Shown here piece by piece: positions 37,832 through 48,112 of a stretch of DNA of 49,770 bases. A program made the translations under genes and the position numbers. Below the pieces are notes generated by a model. It did no database searches and was not told the DNA's origin. It saw only the letters and a program-made list of their open reading frames with translations. Source of the DNA: Beijerinckiaceae bacterium (GTDB taxonomy: Bacteria; Pseudomonadota; Alphaproteobacteria; Rhizobiales; Beijerinckiaceae); assembly GCA_947453205.1 (NCBI GenBank), contig CANGFT010000029.1, positions 1-49,770 on the forward strand, in the 5' to 3' direction. How positions within the stretch are numbered: position 1 is the first letter of the stretch; every line of letters begins with the position of its first letter.

Positions 37832-38704
37832 TCACTTATTCACCGCCGCCGTATAATCCTCGATCAGCGTGCGCGAGATCTGGCCGGGGGTGAACTTGTA
37901 GGGGCCCACTTCGGAGACGGGGGTCACTTCGGCGCCCGTGCCGCAGATGAAGCATTCGTCGAGCGTGGCGAGCTCTTCGGGCATGATGCGGCGCTGGACC
38001 ACCTCGATGCCCCGCGCGCGGGCGAGGTCGATGACCGTGCGGCGCGTGATGCCGTCGAGGAAACAATCGGCGATGGGCGTGTGGATGACGCCGTCCTTCG
38101 TGAAGAAGATGTTGGCGCCCGTGCATTCAGCCACGCGGCCCTGCCAGTCCAGCATCATGGCGTCAGCATAGCCGCGACGCTCGGCCCGGTGCTTGGAGAT
38201 CGTGCAGATCATGTAGAGGCCGGCCGCCTTGGCGTGGCAGGGCGCGGTCGCAGGATCAGGGCGGCGGAATTCGGCGATGTCGAGACGGATGCCGCGCATC
38301 TTCTCGTTCACATCGAACATGCTCGGCCAGTCCCAGACGGCGATGGCGACATTGATGGTGGCGTTCTGCGCGGAGACGGCCATCATCTCGCTGCCGCGCC
38401 AGGCGACAGGCCGCACATAGCAGCTCTGCATGGCGTTCTTCTCGACCACGAGCTGCTTGGCGGCGTCGAGCTCGGCGACGCTGTAGGGGATCTCGAAATC
38501 GAGGATCTCGGCCGACTTGCGGAAGCGCTCGGAATGTTCTGAAATCTTGAAGATCTTGCCGCCATAGGCGCGCTCGCCCTCGAAGACGCTGCTGCCATAG
38601 TGCAGCCCGTGGGAGAGAACATGCAGCTTGGCGTCCTGCGCGGGCATGAGCACGCCATTCATCCAGATGAAGCCGTCGCGCTGGTCAAAGGGAAGAACTG
38701 ACAT
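37832..38704 (-). CDS. ilvE: Branched-chain amino acid aminotransferase
   Basis: IlvE is the class IV PLP enzyme for the last step of valine, leucine and isoleucine synthesis. The 290-residue protein shows HGLHYGSSVFEGERAYGG, the PLP lysine K159 in CHAKAAGLYM, and the cofactor-binding ECTGANIFF and DGITRRTVIDLA. The ATG at 38704 has GAGG about eight bases upstream. It is divergent from a MarR-type gene, the arrangement known around petP/petR-like clusters. Confidence 0.93.
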   Translation of the reverse strand: MSVLPFDQRDGFIWMNGVLMPAQDAKLHVLSHGLHYGSSVFEGERAYGGKIFKISEHSERFRKSAEILDFEIPYSVAELDAAKQLVVEKNAMQSCYVRPVAWRGSEMMAVSAQNATINVAIAVWDWPSMFDVNEKMRGIRLDIAEFRRPDPATAPCHAKAAGLYMICTISKHRAERRGYADAMMLDWQGRVAECTGANIFFTKDGVIHTPIADCFLDGITRRTVIDLARARGIEVVQRRIMPEELATLDECFICGTGAEVTPVSEVGPYKFTPGQISRTLIEDYTAAVNK

Positions 38705-38787
38705 GGGCTTGCCTCCTCGGGGCGATCTGCGTCGAAATCGGCGGAAAAAAGCCGAAATTGCGCCCCCTATAGCTGAATTATCGCGCC

Positions 38788-38833
38788 TTGACGCTTAAAC
38801 TTCAACCTGAAATATGTCAATGTCACTGACATA
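38788..38833 (+). promoter_or_regulatory. Promoter and overlapping operator of the MarR-RR-HK operon
   Basis: TTGACG (38788-38793) makes a good -35. A perfect inverted repeat, TATGTCA (38813-38819) and TGACATA (38827-38833) with a 7-base spacer, covers the expected -10 position. The element lies just upstream of the MarR-type gene at 38853, so autorepression by that protein is the simplest reading. Confidence 0.6.
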
Positions 38834-38852
38834 AAGATGATGGGTTCTCTTG

Positions 38853-39377
38853 ATGCCGTCAGCCGTGCAAAAAGCCGGACAGCCTGCGGCCCCGCCCATG
38901 GCCGAAGACCCCGAACCCATGTTCGATCTCATCGAGCTGCTGTTCTTCGCCTATCGCGACTTCGTGGGCGACCCCGACCGCATCCTCGCCAATATCGGCT
39001 TTGGCCGCGCCCATCACCGCGTCCTGCATTTCGTCGACCGCCAACCCGGCCTCACCATCGCCGAATTGCTGGATATTCTGCGCATCACCAAGCAGAGCCT
39101 CAGCCGGGTGCTCAAGGAGCTGCTGGATCAGAACTATGTGGAGCAGCGCGCAGGGGTGAGCGACCGCAGGCAAAGGCTTCTCTACCCCACGCCCGAGGGG
39201 CGGCGGCTGGCGCGTGATCTCGCGCGGCTGCAGACAGAGCGCTTCACGCGCGCGCTCGACGGGCTGGAGAGCGGCGCACGCGCGGGGGCGGTCGAGTTCC
39301 TGCTCGGCATGATCGACCCGGACGAGCGCGAGAAGGTGGCGCGCCTCGTCTGGCGTGAACAGGGGACGGCGCCATGA
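38853..39377 (+). CDS. MarR-family regulator (PetP-like)
   Basis: This 174-residue protein has a winged helix (LTIAELLDILRITKQSLSRV, wing GVSDRRQRLLYPTPEGRRLA) and dimer helices at both ends. The neighbourhood (ilvE divergent, OmpR-type regulator overlapping downstream) matches the petP-petR pair of Rhodobacter. Start choice is uncertain: ATG at 38853 is used, TTG at 38850 and ATG at 38898 are alternatives, and none has a strong ribosome-binding site. Its stop overlaps the next start by 4 bp. It may bind the inverted repeat at 38813-38833. Confidence 0.85.
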   Translation: MPSAVQKAGQPAAPPMAEDPEPMFDLIELLFFAYRDFVGDPDRILANIGFGRAHHRVLHFVDRQPGLTIAELLDILRITKQSLSRVLKELLDQNYVEQRAGVSDRRQRLLYPTPEGRRLARDLARLQTERFTRALDGLESGARAGAVEFLLGMIDPDEREKVARLVWREQGTAP

Positions 39378-40120
39378 GCGATGAGGCCAGCCCAGCGGTG
39401 AAGACCGTCAGCCGCCCGGCGCCCGCCGACGATGCGGCGCATCTTCTGCTGGTCGATGACGACCGGCGCATCCGCGCGCTCATGTCGCGTTATCTCGGCG
39501 CGCAGGGCTATCGCGTGACGACGGCGCAGAACGCCGCCGAGGCGCGCAAACATATGGCCAGCATCGCCTTCGATCTCCTGATCCTTGATGTGATGATGCC
39601 CGGCGAGAACGGCTTCGACCTCGCCATCTCCCTGCGCAAGGAGTCGCAGCTGCCGATCCTCATGCTGACCGCACGTTCGGAGGCCGAGGACCGCGTGCGC
39701 GGCTTTGAGGCGGGCGCGGATGATTATCTTTCGAAACCCTTCGAGCCCAAGGAGCTGTCGCTGCGCATCGCCTCGATCCTGCGCCGCACGCAGGCGCCGC
39801 CGCCGCAGCCGGAGACGAGCTTCGTGCAGCAGGTCCGCTTCGGGGACTTCGTCTTTGATGTGGAGCGGGGCGAGCTGCGGCAGGGCGATGAGGCGCTGAA
39901 GCTGACCGACCGCGAACGCTACATGCTCAAGCTGCTGGCGCAGACGCCCGGCGAGCCTGTCTCGCGCGAGGCGCTGGCGGGCGATGTGGCGCCCGGCAAC
40001 GAGCGGACCATCGACGTGCAGATGAACCGCCTGCGCCGCAAGATCGAGCGCGACCCGGCCGATCCCCTGTATCTGCAGACTGCGCGGGGCGCCGGCTACC
40101 GACTGGTCATCGACAGATGA
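39374..40120 (+). CDS. OmpR-family response regulator (PetR/CenR-like)
   Basis: This 248-residue protein has a receiver domain with the acidic pocket LLVDDDRRIR, phospho-acceptor D72 in LILDVMMPGENG, and the lysine of YLSKPFEP. A winged-helix DNA-binding domain follows (LKLTDRERYMLKLLAQTPGE, VQMNRLRRKIERDP). The sequence closely resembles PetR of Rhodobacter and the envelope regulator CenR of Caulobacter. It overlaps the MarR gene and the kinase gene by 4 bp each, so stoichiometric translation is likely. Confidence 0.92.
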   Translation: MSDEASPAVKTVSRPAPADDAAHLLLVDDDRRIRALMSRYLGAQGYRVTTAQNAAEARKHMASIAFDLLILDVMMPGENGFDLAISLRKESQLPILMLTARSEAEDRVRGFEAGADDYLSKPFEPKELSLRIASILRRTQAPPPQPETSFVQQVRFGDFVFDVERGELRQGDEALKLTDRERYMLKLLAQTPGEPVSREALAGDVAPGNERTIDVQMNRLRRKIERDPADPLYLQTARGAGYRLVIDR

Positions 40121-41499
40121 GCGCGAAAATCCCCACCGGGAGCGTCGCTTTTCTTCTGTCGCATTGGCGTGGACGCTGGGAGGCGGCGGCGCGCTGGATG
40201 ACCGGGCTCATGCCCAAGGGCCTTTATGCGCGCTCCCTGCTGATCGTCATCCTGCCCATGGTCATCCTGCAATCGGTGGTCGCCTATTTCTTCATGGAGC
40301 GGCACTGGCAGACCGTGACCTTCCGCCTCTCGGCCGGCGTCGTGCGCGACATCAGCGCTGTGATCGAGCTTTATAAAATCCTGCCCGCGGAAGAGGCGCG
40401 CGCCGATCTGCGCAAGATCGCAGGCCAGCGATTGCAGCTTGATGTGGATCTGCTGCCCAAGCAGGAATTGCCGCCGCCGCTCCCCAAGCCCTTCTTCTCG
40501 CTGCTCGACAGCGCGCTGTCGCGTGAACTGGCGCTGCAGATCAAACGTCCCTTCTGGATCGACACGGTGGGCCGGTCGAATCTCGTCGAAATTCAAATCA
40601 TGCTCGACGACGGCGTGCTGCGCGTCCTCACCCTGCGCAACTCCGCCTATGCGTCGAACTCCCATATCTTCCTGATGTGGATGATCGGCGCCTCGCTGGT
40701 GCTGCTGGCCGTCGCCATCGCCTTCCTGCGCAACCAGATCCGCCCCATCCTGCGCCTCGCCACGGCGGCGGAGGATTTCGGCAAGGGGCGCGACGTCGAG
40801 CTGCGGCCTCAGGGCGCGCGCGAGGTGCGGCAGGCGACCTTCGCCTTCTTTGAAATGAAGCGCCGCATCGAACGCGCCATGGAGCAGCGCACCGCCATGC
40901 TCAATGGCGTCAGCCACGACCTGCGCACCATCCTGACGCGCTTCAAACTCTCCCTCGCCCTGCTGGAGGAGGGCCCCGAGACCGACGCCCTCATCAGGGA
41001 TGTGGAGGAGATGCAGCGCATGCTCGAGGCCTATCTCGCCTTTGCGCGCGGGGATGCTGGCGAGCAGGCCGTCCCCACCGACATCGGCGCGCTGCTCGAA
41101 GAGCTGAAGGCCGACGCCGAACGCCACGGCCATGCGACGCAGATCCGCGTCTCGGGCGAGCCCATCGTCACCGTGCGCGCCGACGCCTTCAAGCGCTGCC
41201 TGTTCAATCTCGTGAGCAACGCCCAGCGCCACGGCGACCGCATCACCATAGAGGCGGCCTGCGACAAGCGCTTTCTCACCATCAATGTGGATGACGACGG
41301 GCCGGGGATCGCCCCCGACCAGCGCGAAGACGTCTTCCGTCCCTTCTTCCGCCTCGACGAGGCGCGCAATCAGGACGAGGGCGGGACGGGCCTTGGCCTC
41401 GCCATCGCCCGCGACATCGCCCGATCGCACGGCGGGGAGATCATCCTCGCCGAGAGCCCCATGGGCGGCTTGCGGGCGAGCGTGCGCCTGCCTGTCTGA
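40117..41499 (+). CDS. Sensor histidine kinase, EnvZ/CenK-like
   Basis: The 460-residue membrane kinase has a first span near residues 40-58 (LLIVILPMVILQSVVAYFF), a periplasmic domain of about 120 residues, and a second span near 188-208. HAMP, the phospho-acceptor H267 in GVSHDLRTILTRFKL, the N box FNLVSNAQRHG, and ATP lids DDDGPGI and GTGLGLAIARDI follow. It is the partner of the overlapping response regulator. A role in envelope homeostasis is inferred from the CenK/EnvZ resemblance. Its stop is directly adjacent to that of the convergent CsbD gene. Confidence 0.92.
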   Translation: MSAKIPTGSVAFLLSHWRGRWEAAARWMTGLMPKGLYARSLLIVILPMVILQSVVAYFFMERHWQTVTFRLSAGVVRDISAVIELYKILPAEEARADLRKIAGQRLQLDVDLLPKQELPPPLPKPFFSLLDSALSRELALQIKRPFWIDTVGRSNLVEIQIMLDDGVLRVLTLRNSAYASNSHIFLMWMIGASLVLLAVAIAFLRNQIRPILRLATAAEDFGKGRDVELRPQGAREVRQATFAFFEMKRRIERAMEQRTAMLNGVSHDLRTILTRFKLSLALLEEGPETDALIRDVEEMQRMLEAYLAFARGDAGEQAVPTDIGALLEELKADAERHGHATQIRVSGEPIVTVRADAFKRCLFNLVSNAQRHGDRITIEAACDKRFLTINVDDDGPGIAPDQREDVFRPFFRLDEARNQDEGGTGLGLAIARDIARSHGGEIILAESPMGGLRASVRLPV

Positions 41500-41877
41500 T
41501 CAATCGCGCCGGCGCAGCAGGGAGGCGAGGGCGAAGCCCGCCACGGCTGTGATGAGCAGGAAGCCGAGGGGCGAGGCGGCGAGCGCGCCGGTCTCCTGCC
41601 CCCCGCTTTCGCCGGACCTGCTGTATCGGCCCATGCGCTGGCGGCCAAGGCTGCGCCTGCCCTGGCCGAAATAGTCGCGCCCCGCCTCAATGGCGTCATC
41701 GGCTGTCTCACGCAGCGCCTCGCCAGCGCGGCCAACAGCCGATTGCGCCTTGCCGGCCATCTGGTCGAGGCCGCCGCGGGCGCGCATCTCCAGATCGTCT
41801 GTGGCGGCGCCGAAGGCCTCCTCGCCACGCCCGTACAGCTCGCGGCCTGCTCCCTTGATGCGATCCTTGTCCGTCAT
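41500..41877 (-). CDS. CsbD-like stress protein with C-terminal membrane anchor
   Basis: This 125-residue protein starts MTDKDRIKGAGRELYGRGEE and continues LDQMAGKAQSAVGRAGEALR, a CsbD-like amphipathic repeat usual in general-stress proteins. It ends with a single span (GFLLITAVAGFALASLL) and RRRD, a tail anchor like DUF883 proteins. The ATG at 41877 has AGGAGGA seven bases upstream. Function in stress is by family only. Confidence 0.75.
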   Translation of the reverse strand: MTDKDRIKGAGRELYGRGEEAFGAATDDLEMRARGGLDQMAGKAQSAVGRAGEALRETADDAIEAGRDYFGQGRRSLGRQRMGRYSRSGESGGQETGALAASPLGFLLITAVAGFALASLLRRRD

Positions 41878-41950
41878 CTCGCGCTCCTCCTGAAGACCGT
41901 CAGGCCCTCAAGGCAACGCAAGGCGCGTGATCGCGTTCCGCAGGGTTCGT

Positions 41951-42670
41951 TCAGGTGGTTTCGAGGTCGTCCCGCGCCTGTTCCCGGCGCGATTGTCCGC
42001 GCTTGCGGCCGCCGAAGCCGCGCCGGGGGTCGAGGACGGCGCTCATCAGGGAGCGCAGGGGAGAGGCGAGGCGGTCGAGATCCTCGACACGGGCGACGAT
42101 GCGCCTGCCGCGGGTCAGCTCCTTGTCCAGCGCCGCCATGGTGGCGGAGAGCCCGGGATCGTCGTCGCGGAACCAGACCTCCAGCACCCGCGCCCAGGCC
42201 ATGGCGAGGCCCTGCAGCTTGACGGCGCCCACCGCGCCCTCGCAATCAATGCCCGCCGACTCCAGCATGAAGCGCATGGAGTTGAGGACTTCGCGGTTGA
42301 GCGCGGCCGCCGACAGCGGATCGCGCCGGGCCCAGTCCATGACGCCCTCGACGCCGCGCTTATAGGGCGACATGGCGTCGAGACGGCGCATCAGCACGTC
42401 AAAGAGCCGCTCCTTGGCGGGCTCGGCCATGAGATCGTCCGACGCATCGTCGAGCACGATCCTGTCGATGCGGCGGGTGAAGGCGGCGAGGACCGCGCCC
42501 TTGGAGGGGAAGAGCTCGCGGAACTGGCCAAGGGTGATCCCGGCCCTGCGGGCGATGTCGGCGATGTTGATGTTCTCGAAGGCGCGCTCGCCGGCGAGCT
42601 GCATGAGCGCATCGACGATCTTGCCCCTCGTATCGCCAGAGGGAGCGGCGGTCTGCGGGTCTGCGGCCAT
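41951..42670 (-). CDS. TetR-family transcriptional regulator
   Basis: This 239-residue protein has an N-terminal TetR helix-turn-helix (KIVDALMQLAGERAFENINI, then IARRAGITLGQFRELFPSKG) and a helical ligand/dimer domain. The C-terminus is basic (GGRKRGQSRREQA). It is 81 bp downstream of proC on the same strand and could be co-transcribed. Effector and targets unknown. Confidence 0.88.
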   Translation of the reverse strand: MAADPQTAAPSGDTRGKIVDALMQLAGERAFENINIADIARRAGITLGQFRELFPSKGAVLAAFTRRIDRIVLDDASDDLMAEPAKERLFDVLMRRLDAMSPYKRGVEGVMDWARRDPLSAAALNREVLNSMRFMLESAGIDCEGAVGAVKLQGLAMAWARVLEVWFRDDDPGLSATMAALDKELTRGRRIVARVEDLDRLASPLRSLMSAVLDPRRGFGGRKRGQSRREQARDDLETT

Positions 42671-42751
42671 GGATCAACTCCGGGATGAACCTTCCCTATT
42701 TAGGGACGCCCCGAAGCCCAGCCAAGCATGAGTCGCGAAAAAGAGGCCCGA

Positions 42752-43576
42752 TCAGCCCGACAATTCGCCAGCGCGGCGCCTTGCCGCAGCGACGGCGCGC
42801 TCCATGAGCTGCGTCAGGCCATCCGGCGCCATCAGGACGTCGAGCGCGGCGGCGGTGGTGCCGCCGGGCGAGGTGACGTTCTTGCGCAGCTGGGCGGCGC
42901 TGACGTCCGGCTCCCGGAACATGAGTTCGCCGGAGCCCTCCACCGTCGCCCGCGCAAGGCGCATGGCGATATCTGCGGGAAGGCCGACCGCCTCGCCGGC
43001 CGCGGCCAGAGCCTCGACCATATGGAAGACATAGGCGGGGCCGGAGCCGGAGACGGCGGTCACGGCGTCGATCAGGGCCTCGTCAGCCACCCATTCCACG
43101 CGGCCGATGGCGCGCAGCAGGGCGTCGGCCATGGCGCGCTGGGCGGGAGCGACGCCCGCGCTCGCGGCTGCGCCCGTGACGCCCCGCCCGACGGCGGCGG
43201 GCGTGTTGGGCATGGCGCGGACGATGGCGCTGGCGGGCAGGCGGGCGGCGATGTCGCCCATGGTCTTGCCCGCCATGATGGAGACGACGAGCGTATCGGA
43301 GCCGACGAGCGGGGCGATGCCCAGCGCCGCCTGGTCAAGCATCTGCGGCTTGACCGCCAGCACCAGCACCTGAGGCGGGGAGAGGCTCGCGAGAGGCGGA
43401 TTGAGCGCGACCCCCCGGGCCGCGCAAAGGTCGATCAACTCCTGCGAGGCGAACGGATCAAGCGCCGAGACGGCGGCGGGGGGAAGCCCGAGGGCCAGCC
43501 ATCCCTGCAGCATGGCGCCGCCCATCTTGCCCGCGCCGACCAGCACGAGCGAAGAGGGAAGATCCGTCGGGCTCAT
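42752..43576 (-). CDS. proC: Pyrroline-5-carboxylate reductase
   Basis: ProC reduces pyrroline-5-carboxylate to proline with NAD(P)H. The 274-residue protein has the Rossmann start LVLVGAGKMGGAMLQGWLA, the RAMPNTPAAVGRG loop, SGSGPAYVFHMVEALA, and the C-terminal VTSPGGTTAAAL. It begins 2 bp after the ybjN gene, a tight two-gene unit seen in related Alphaproteobacteria. Confidence 0.96.
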   Translation of the reverse strand: MSPTDLPSSLVLVGAGKMGGAMLQGWLALGLPPAAVSALDPFASQELIDLCAARGVALNPPLASLSPPQVLVLAVKPQMLDQAALGIAPLVGSDTLVVSIMAGKTMGDIAARLPASAIVRAMPNTPAAVGRGVTGAAASAGVAPAQRAMADALLRAIGRVEWVADEALIDAVTAVSGSGPAYVFHMVEALAAAGEAVGLPADIAMRLARATVEGSGELMFREPDVSAAQLRKNVTSPGGTTAAALDVLMAPDGLTQLMERAVAAARRRAGELSG

Positions 43577-43578
43577 CG

Positions 43579-44079
43579 TCAGGCCTCTCCGGCGGTTTCG
43601 AACAGGGCCGCGTCAAGGGCCTCGCGCGCGCTGCGTCCGGCCCAGATCACGAACTGGAAGGCCTGATAATAACGCTCGCAGGCGGCGATGGCGGCCTGCA
43701 GAATCGCCTCGCACTGGCTGCGGCTCGGCTCGGCGCCGCCCGCCAGCAGAAGGGCGTGACGGAAGATCACCACGCTCTCGCGCTCCCACAGGCCGAAATG
43801 GCCGACCCAAAGCTGCTCGTTCATGATGGCGATCAGATTCAGGATTTCGGCGCGGCGGCGGTCGTTGAACTTGATGTCGAAAGCGCAGCCGACATGCATG
43901 GCTTCGAGATCAGGCAGCCAGGTGAAGGCGACGTGATAATCGGTCCATCCGCCAGCGACGGAGATGGAGATCTCATCATCGTCCTCCCGGTCGAACGACC
44001 AGTGGTTGAGCGAGGCCATATGTTCCACGACGTCGACCGGATGAGCGGTGCGGCGGGACTCGGTCTCAGTTATCGACAT
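43579..44079 (-). CDS. YbjN domain protein
   Basis: This 166-residue soluble protein has the YbjN alpha/beta chaperone-like fold (HWSFDREDDDEISISVAGGW, WLPDLEAMHVGCAFDIKF, then NLIAIMNEQLWVGHFGLW). The family resembles type III secretion chaperones in fold, but its role is unknown; E. coli YbjN affects motility and stress. It is the first gene of ybjN-proC. Confidence 0.85.
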   Translation of the reverse strand: MSITETESRRTAHPVDVVEHMASLNHWSFDREDDDEISISVAGGWTDYHVAFTWLPDLEAMHVGCAFDIKFNDRRRAEILNLIAIMNEQLWVGHFGLWERESVVIFRHALLLAGGAEPSRSQCEAILQAAIAACERYYQAFQFVIWAGRSAREALDAALFETAGEA

Positions 44080-44159
44080 GTTTGCTATTGCCTTGGATGC
44101 GGGGGCGGAACGCGACGGGACACTTTATGACGCGGGCGCTACCCGGACCTGACACTTTA

Positions 44160-44190
44160 GAGGCGGCGATACTTCTGGAGGCGGCGATAC
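44160..44190. repeat. 13-bp direct repeat, 18-bp period
   Basis: GAGGCGGCGATAC is present exactly at 44160-44172 and 44178-44190. No protein-coding explanation was found. Confidence 0.6.
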
Positions 44191-44269
44191 AAACGCGCCG
44201 ACGAATCAACTCCATGAACAATATATGCAGCAAACGACTCTCGGGGGAAACAGGACTTCGCCAACACTT

Positions 44270-44292
44270 CACAGGCTGTTTCAAAGCCTGTG
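44270..44292. promoter_or_regulatory. 8-bp inverted repeat upstream of the decarboxylase-like gene
   Basis: CACAGGCT and AGCCTGTG flank a 7-base centre (GTTTCAA), about 140 bp before the ATG at 44433. The geometry suits a dimeric regulator or an RNA hairpin. Confidence 0.45.
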
Positions 44293-44432
44293 GATTCCTG
44301 ATGTTCATAACTTAAATGACGCGCCTTTTTCGGGCTCACGAGGGTTGCGCCGCGCCGGCGGACACGCTTGCGAGGCAGGCGAAAATCATCGAAAAGACAG
44401 ACAAGGCCAAATCAGTCGCAAGGGAAACGCTC

Positions 44433-45422
44433 ATGAATCGTCTGCCGCTCACATTCGCCTGCGGGCGCTATGACCGTACGGAAGCCCTGCGCACGGGCGA
44501 GATTCAGCCCGAAGGAATCGCGCTCAACTACATTCCCATCGAAGCCTCGCGCGAGATCTTCGACCGCATGGTCGGCAACCATGAATTTGATTGCGCGGAG
44601 CTCTCGAGCTCGGAATTCATCCGCATGGTGGATGGCGGCAAGGCGCCCTTCGTGGCGGTTCCCGTCTTCCCCTCGCGCGCCTTCCGCCACGGCTTCATCT
44701 TCGTGAACCGCAACGCGGGCATCCGCACGCCGAAGGATCTGGAGGGCAAGCGAATCGGCACGGGCCTCTACACCCAGACGGCGGCGGTCTATATCCGCGG
44801 CCATCTGCAGAACGATTTCGGCGTCGACTTCTCGAAAGTGAAATGGGTGCAGGGCGCCATTGAAAAGCCCGGCCCCCATGGCCAGCCCTCCACGCGCCCG
44901 CTGCTGCAGCCCATCGACATCACCGAAAACGAGAGCCCCTATTCTTTGGCCGAACTGCTGGCGCGCGGCGAGATCGACGCGATGATTCCCGCGCGTCGCC
45001 CGCCGGGCTTCGGCAAGAATCCGGACATCGTGCGTCTCTTCCCGAACTTCCGGGAGATCGAACGCGACATGTATGTGCGCACGAAAGTGCATCCGGTGAT
45101 GCATGTGCTGGCGATCCGCCGCGACGTCTACGAGCGCAACCCCTGGGTGGCCGCGAGCCTCTTCAAGGCCTTCAACGAGGCCAAGGACTGGGCCGTGGAC
45201 CGCATGCGCGTCTCCATCACCCAGTCCACCATGTTCCCCTGGCATCTCAGCGAATTCGACGAGGTCGAGCAGCTCATGGGCGGCGACCCCTGGCCCTATG
45301 GAATCGAGCCCAACCGCTCCACGCTCGAAGCCCTCATCATGTTCCTGCACCAGCAGCACATGATCGGTCGGCGCATGCCGGTGGAGGAGCTGTTCGCGCC
45401 GCTGAAGGGGCTGTTTGACTGA
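44433..45422 (+). CDS. 4,5-dihydroxyphthalate decarboxylase-like / NMT1-fold protein
   Basis: This 329-residue protein begins LPLTFACGRYDRTEALRTGE and has the binding-protein-like fold of the family that includes 4,5-dihydroxyphthalate decarboxylase (HEFDCAELSSSEFIRMVDGG, RAFRHGFIFVNRNAGIRTPK, LLARGEIDAMIPARRPPGF). There is no signal peptide, which favours a cytoplasmic enzyme over a transport receptor. The true substrate is unknown, because family annotation is often transferred loosely. The ATG at 44433 has AAGGGA seven bases upstream. It stands alone, without aromatic-degradation neighbours. Confidence 0.75.
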   Translation: MNRLPLTFACGRYDRTEALRTGEIQPEGIALNYIPIEASREIFDRMVGNHEFDCAELSSSEFIRMVDGGKAPFVAVPVFPSRAFRHGFIFVNRNAGIRTPKDLEGKRIGTGLYTQTAAVYIRGHLQNDFGVDFSKVKWVQGAIEKPGPHGQPSTRPLLQPIDITENESPYSLAELLARGEIDAMIPARRPPGFGKNPDIVRLFPNFREIERDMYVRTKVHPVMHVLAIRRDVYERNPWVAASLFKAFNEAKDWAVDRMRVSITQSTMFPWHLSEFDEVEQLMGGDPWPYGIEPNRSTLEALIMFLHQQHMIGRRMPVEELFAPLKGLFD

Positions 45423-45434
45423 GGCGGCGGCGCC

Positions 45435-45470
45435 AAAAGAAAACGGCGGCCCGGGATCCCCGGACCGCCG
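45435..45470 (-). terminator. Intrinsic terminator of the aspartate aminotransferase gene
   Basis: On the minus strand a 12-bp stem with one G-T pair (plus-strand arms 45444-45455 and 45459-45470, 3-base loop) is followed by TTTTCTTTT (45443-45435). It lies 25 bp after the aminotransferase stop, a textbook Rho-independent terminator. Confidence 0.85.
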
Positions 45471-45495
45471 CTGATGGAAACGGAAAGCCTTCGGC

Positions 45496-47055
<1,560 letters not shown>

Positions 47056-48084
47056 ATGCCCAGGGCTTGGAAATCTATTTTTTCGCCTGTCGCGCATTGG
47101 CTGCCCGGTCCGGGTCATATGGCGTGTGAGGGCGGCGTCTACCTTGGTCACGATCTCGGCGCATTCGACGCCAGAAGGCTGAAGCAGCTTGACCGCATCA
47201 TGCGCCTCAGCTTGCTCCTCATGATTGTGCTCACCTATCTGGGGTTGGGCTGGCGGAACTGCCAAATCGAGATCGGTTCGTGGGCGCCCTATGTCTGGGT
47301 CGCCGTTTTCTTCGTGGCCGTCGCGCTGTGCTTCAATCACATTCAACCCAACCCCCATCTGGGAGCTGTGACGGCGCTGATCGGCGAGGCCATGATCACG
47401 CCTTTGGCGACCATCCCCTTCACCTATGCTGCGACCGCATTCGGGGGAGATGAAAAAACGAGTTTGATCGCCAGTCTCGACCGTTGGATGGGCTTTGAAT
47501 GGCTCGCCTATAGGGAGTTCATAACGGGATCACCAATCCTCGATCAGATTTTCTTCATCGCCTACCATAATTTTCAGCTCCAATTCTTCGCCATTCCCTT
47601 GCTGCTGTTGATTTGCGGGCGCCCTGCGCAAGCGCGCCTGACGATCAATTGTTTCGTTCTGGGGATCATCGCCATCACGCTTGGAGCCATGATCGTGCCG
47701 ACCGTGGACGCACAACTCTGGCATGGGTCGGTCGCGGTTGATGCGCAAGGCTACACCGGGCTCAATCGGATTGACCATCTGCTCATGTTGAGGAACGGGT
47801 CCATGACGACATTGCAGCTTTGGAATATGACAGGCATTGTTTGCTTTCCCAGTTTTCATGCCGTGGCCGCCTGCCTGTTCGCTGGATTCTCCACTGCACT
47901 CGGCCCCGCCCGGTTCAGTTTTTTGGGCCTCAACGCCCTCATGCTGGCGGCGACCCCGCTTCATGGCGGCCACTATCTCGTGGACGTTCTGGCCGGGATC
48001 GCCATCGGTCTGGGGCTGATCGCTGCGGCGCTGGCCTATACGCGGCGGCGGCCGGAAGCGGAAGCGATCGCAAGCCTTCCATAA
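47056..48084 (+). CDS. PAP2-superfamily membrane protein
   Basis: The 342-residue protein has about six to seven hydrophobic spans and a PAP2/inositolphosphotransferase-like core. The second phosphatase motif is FPSFHAVAA and the third is [11 protein letters not shown], typical of the PAP2_3 group that includes Aur1-like lipid phosphotransferases. It probably acts on a lipid phosphate or phosphoalcohol at the periplasmic face. The ATG at 47056 is used; ATGs at 47119 and 47200 are possible. Its base composition is clearly less GC-rich than its neighbours, suggesting later acquisition. It precedes uvrB by 28 bp. Confidence 0.78.
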   Translation: MPRAWKSIFSPVAHWLPGPGHMACEGGVYLGHDLGAFDARRLKQLDRIMRLSLLLMIVLTYLGLGWRNCQIEIGSWAPYVWVAVFFVAVALCFNHIQPNPHLGAVTALIGEAMITPLATIPFTYAATAFGGDEKTSLIASLDRWMGFEWLAYREFITGSPILDQIFFIAYHNFQLQFFAIPLLLLICGRPAQARLTINCFVLGIIAITLGAMIVPTVDAQLWHGSVAVDAQGYTGLNRIDHLLMLRNGSMTTLQLWNMTGIVCFPSFHAVAACLFAGFSTALGPARFSFLGLNALMLAATPLHGGHYLVDVLAGIAIGLGLIAAALAYTRRRPEAEAIASLP

Positions 48085-48112
48085 GGCGCGGACTCAGCCC
48101 ATATTCCCCTCC

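Larger units (their letters stand above)
44080..44432. other. 353-bp intergenic region with short repeats
   Basis: No gene is supported here. It contains two copies of GACACTTTA (44119-44127, 44151-44159), a 13-bp direct repeat GAGGCGGCGATAC (44160-44172, 44178-44190, 18-bp period), and an inverted repeat CACAGGCT/AGCCTGTG (44270-44277, 44285-44292). Composition is less GC-rich than the genes. It may hold a promoter for the downstream gene and a decayed mobile-element end; neither is proven. Confidence 0.5.
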
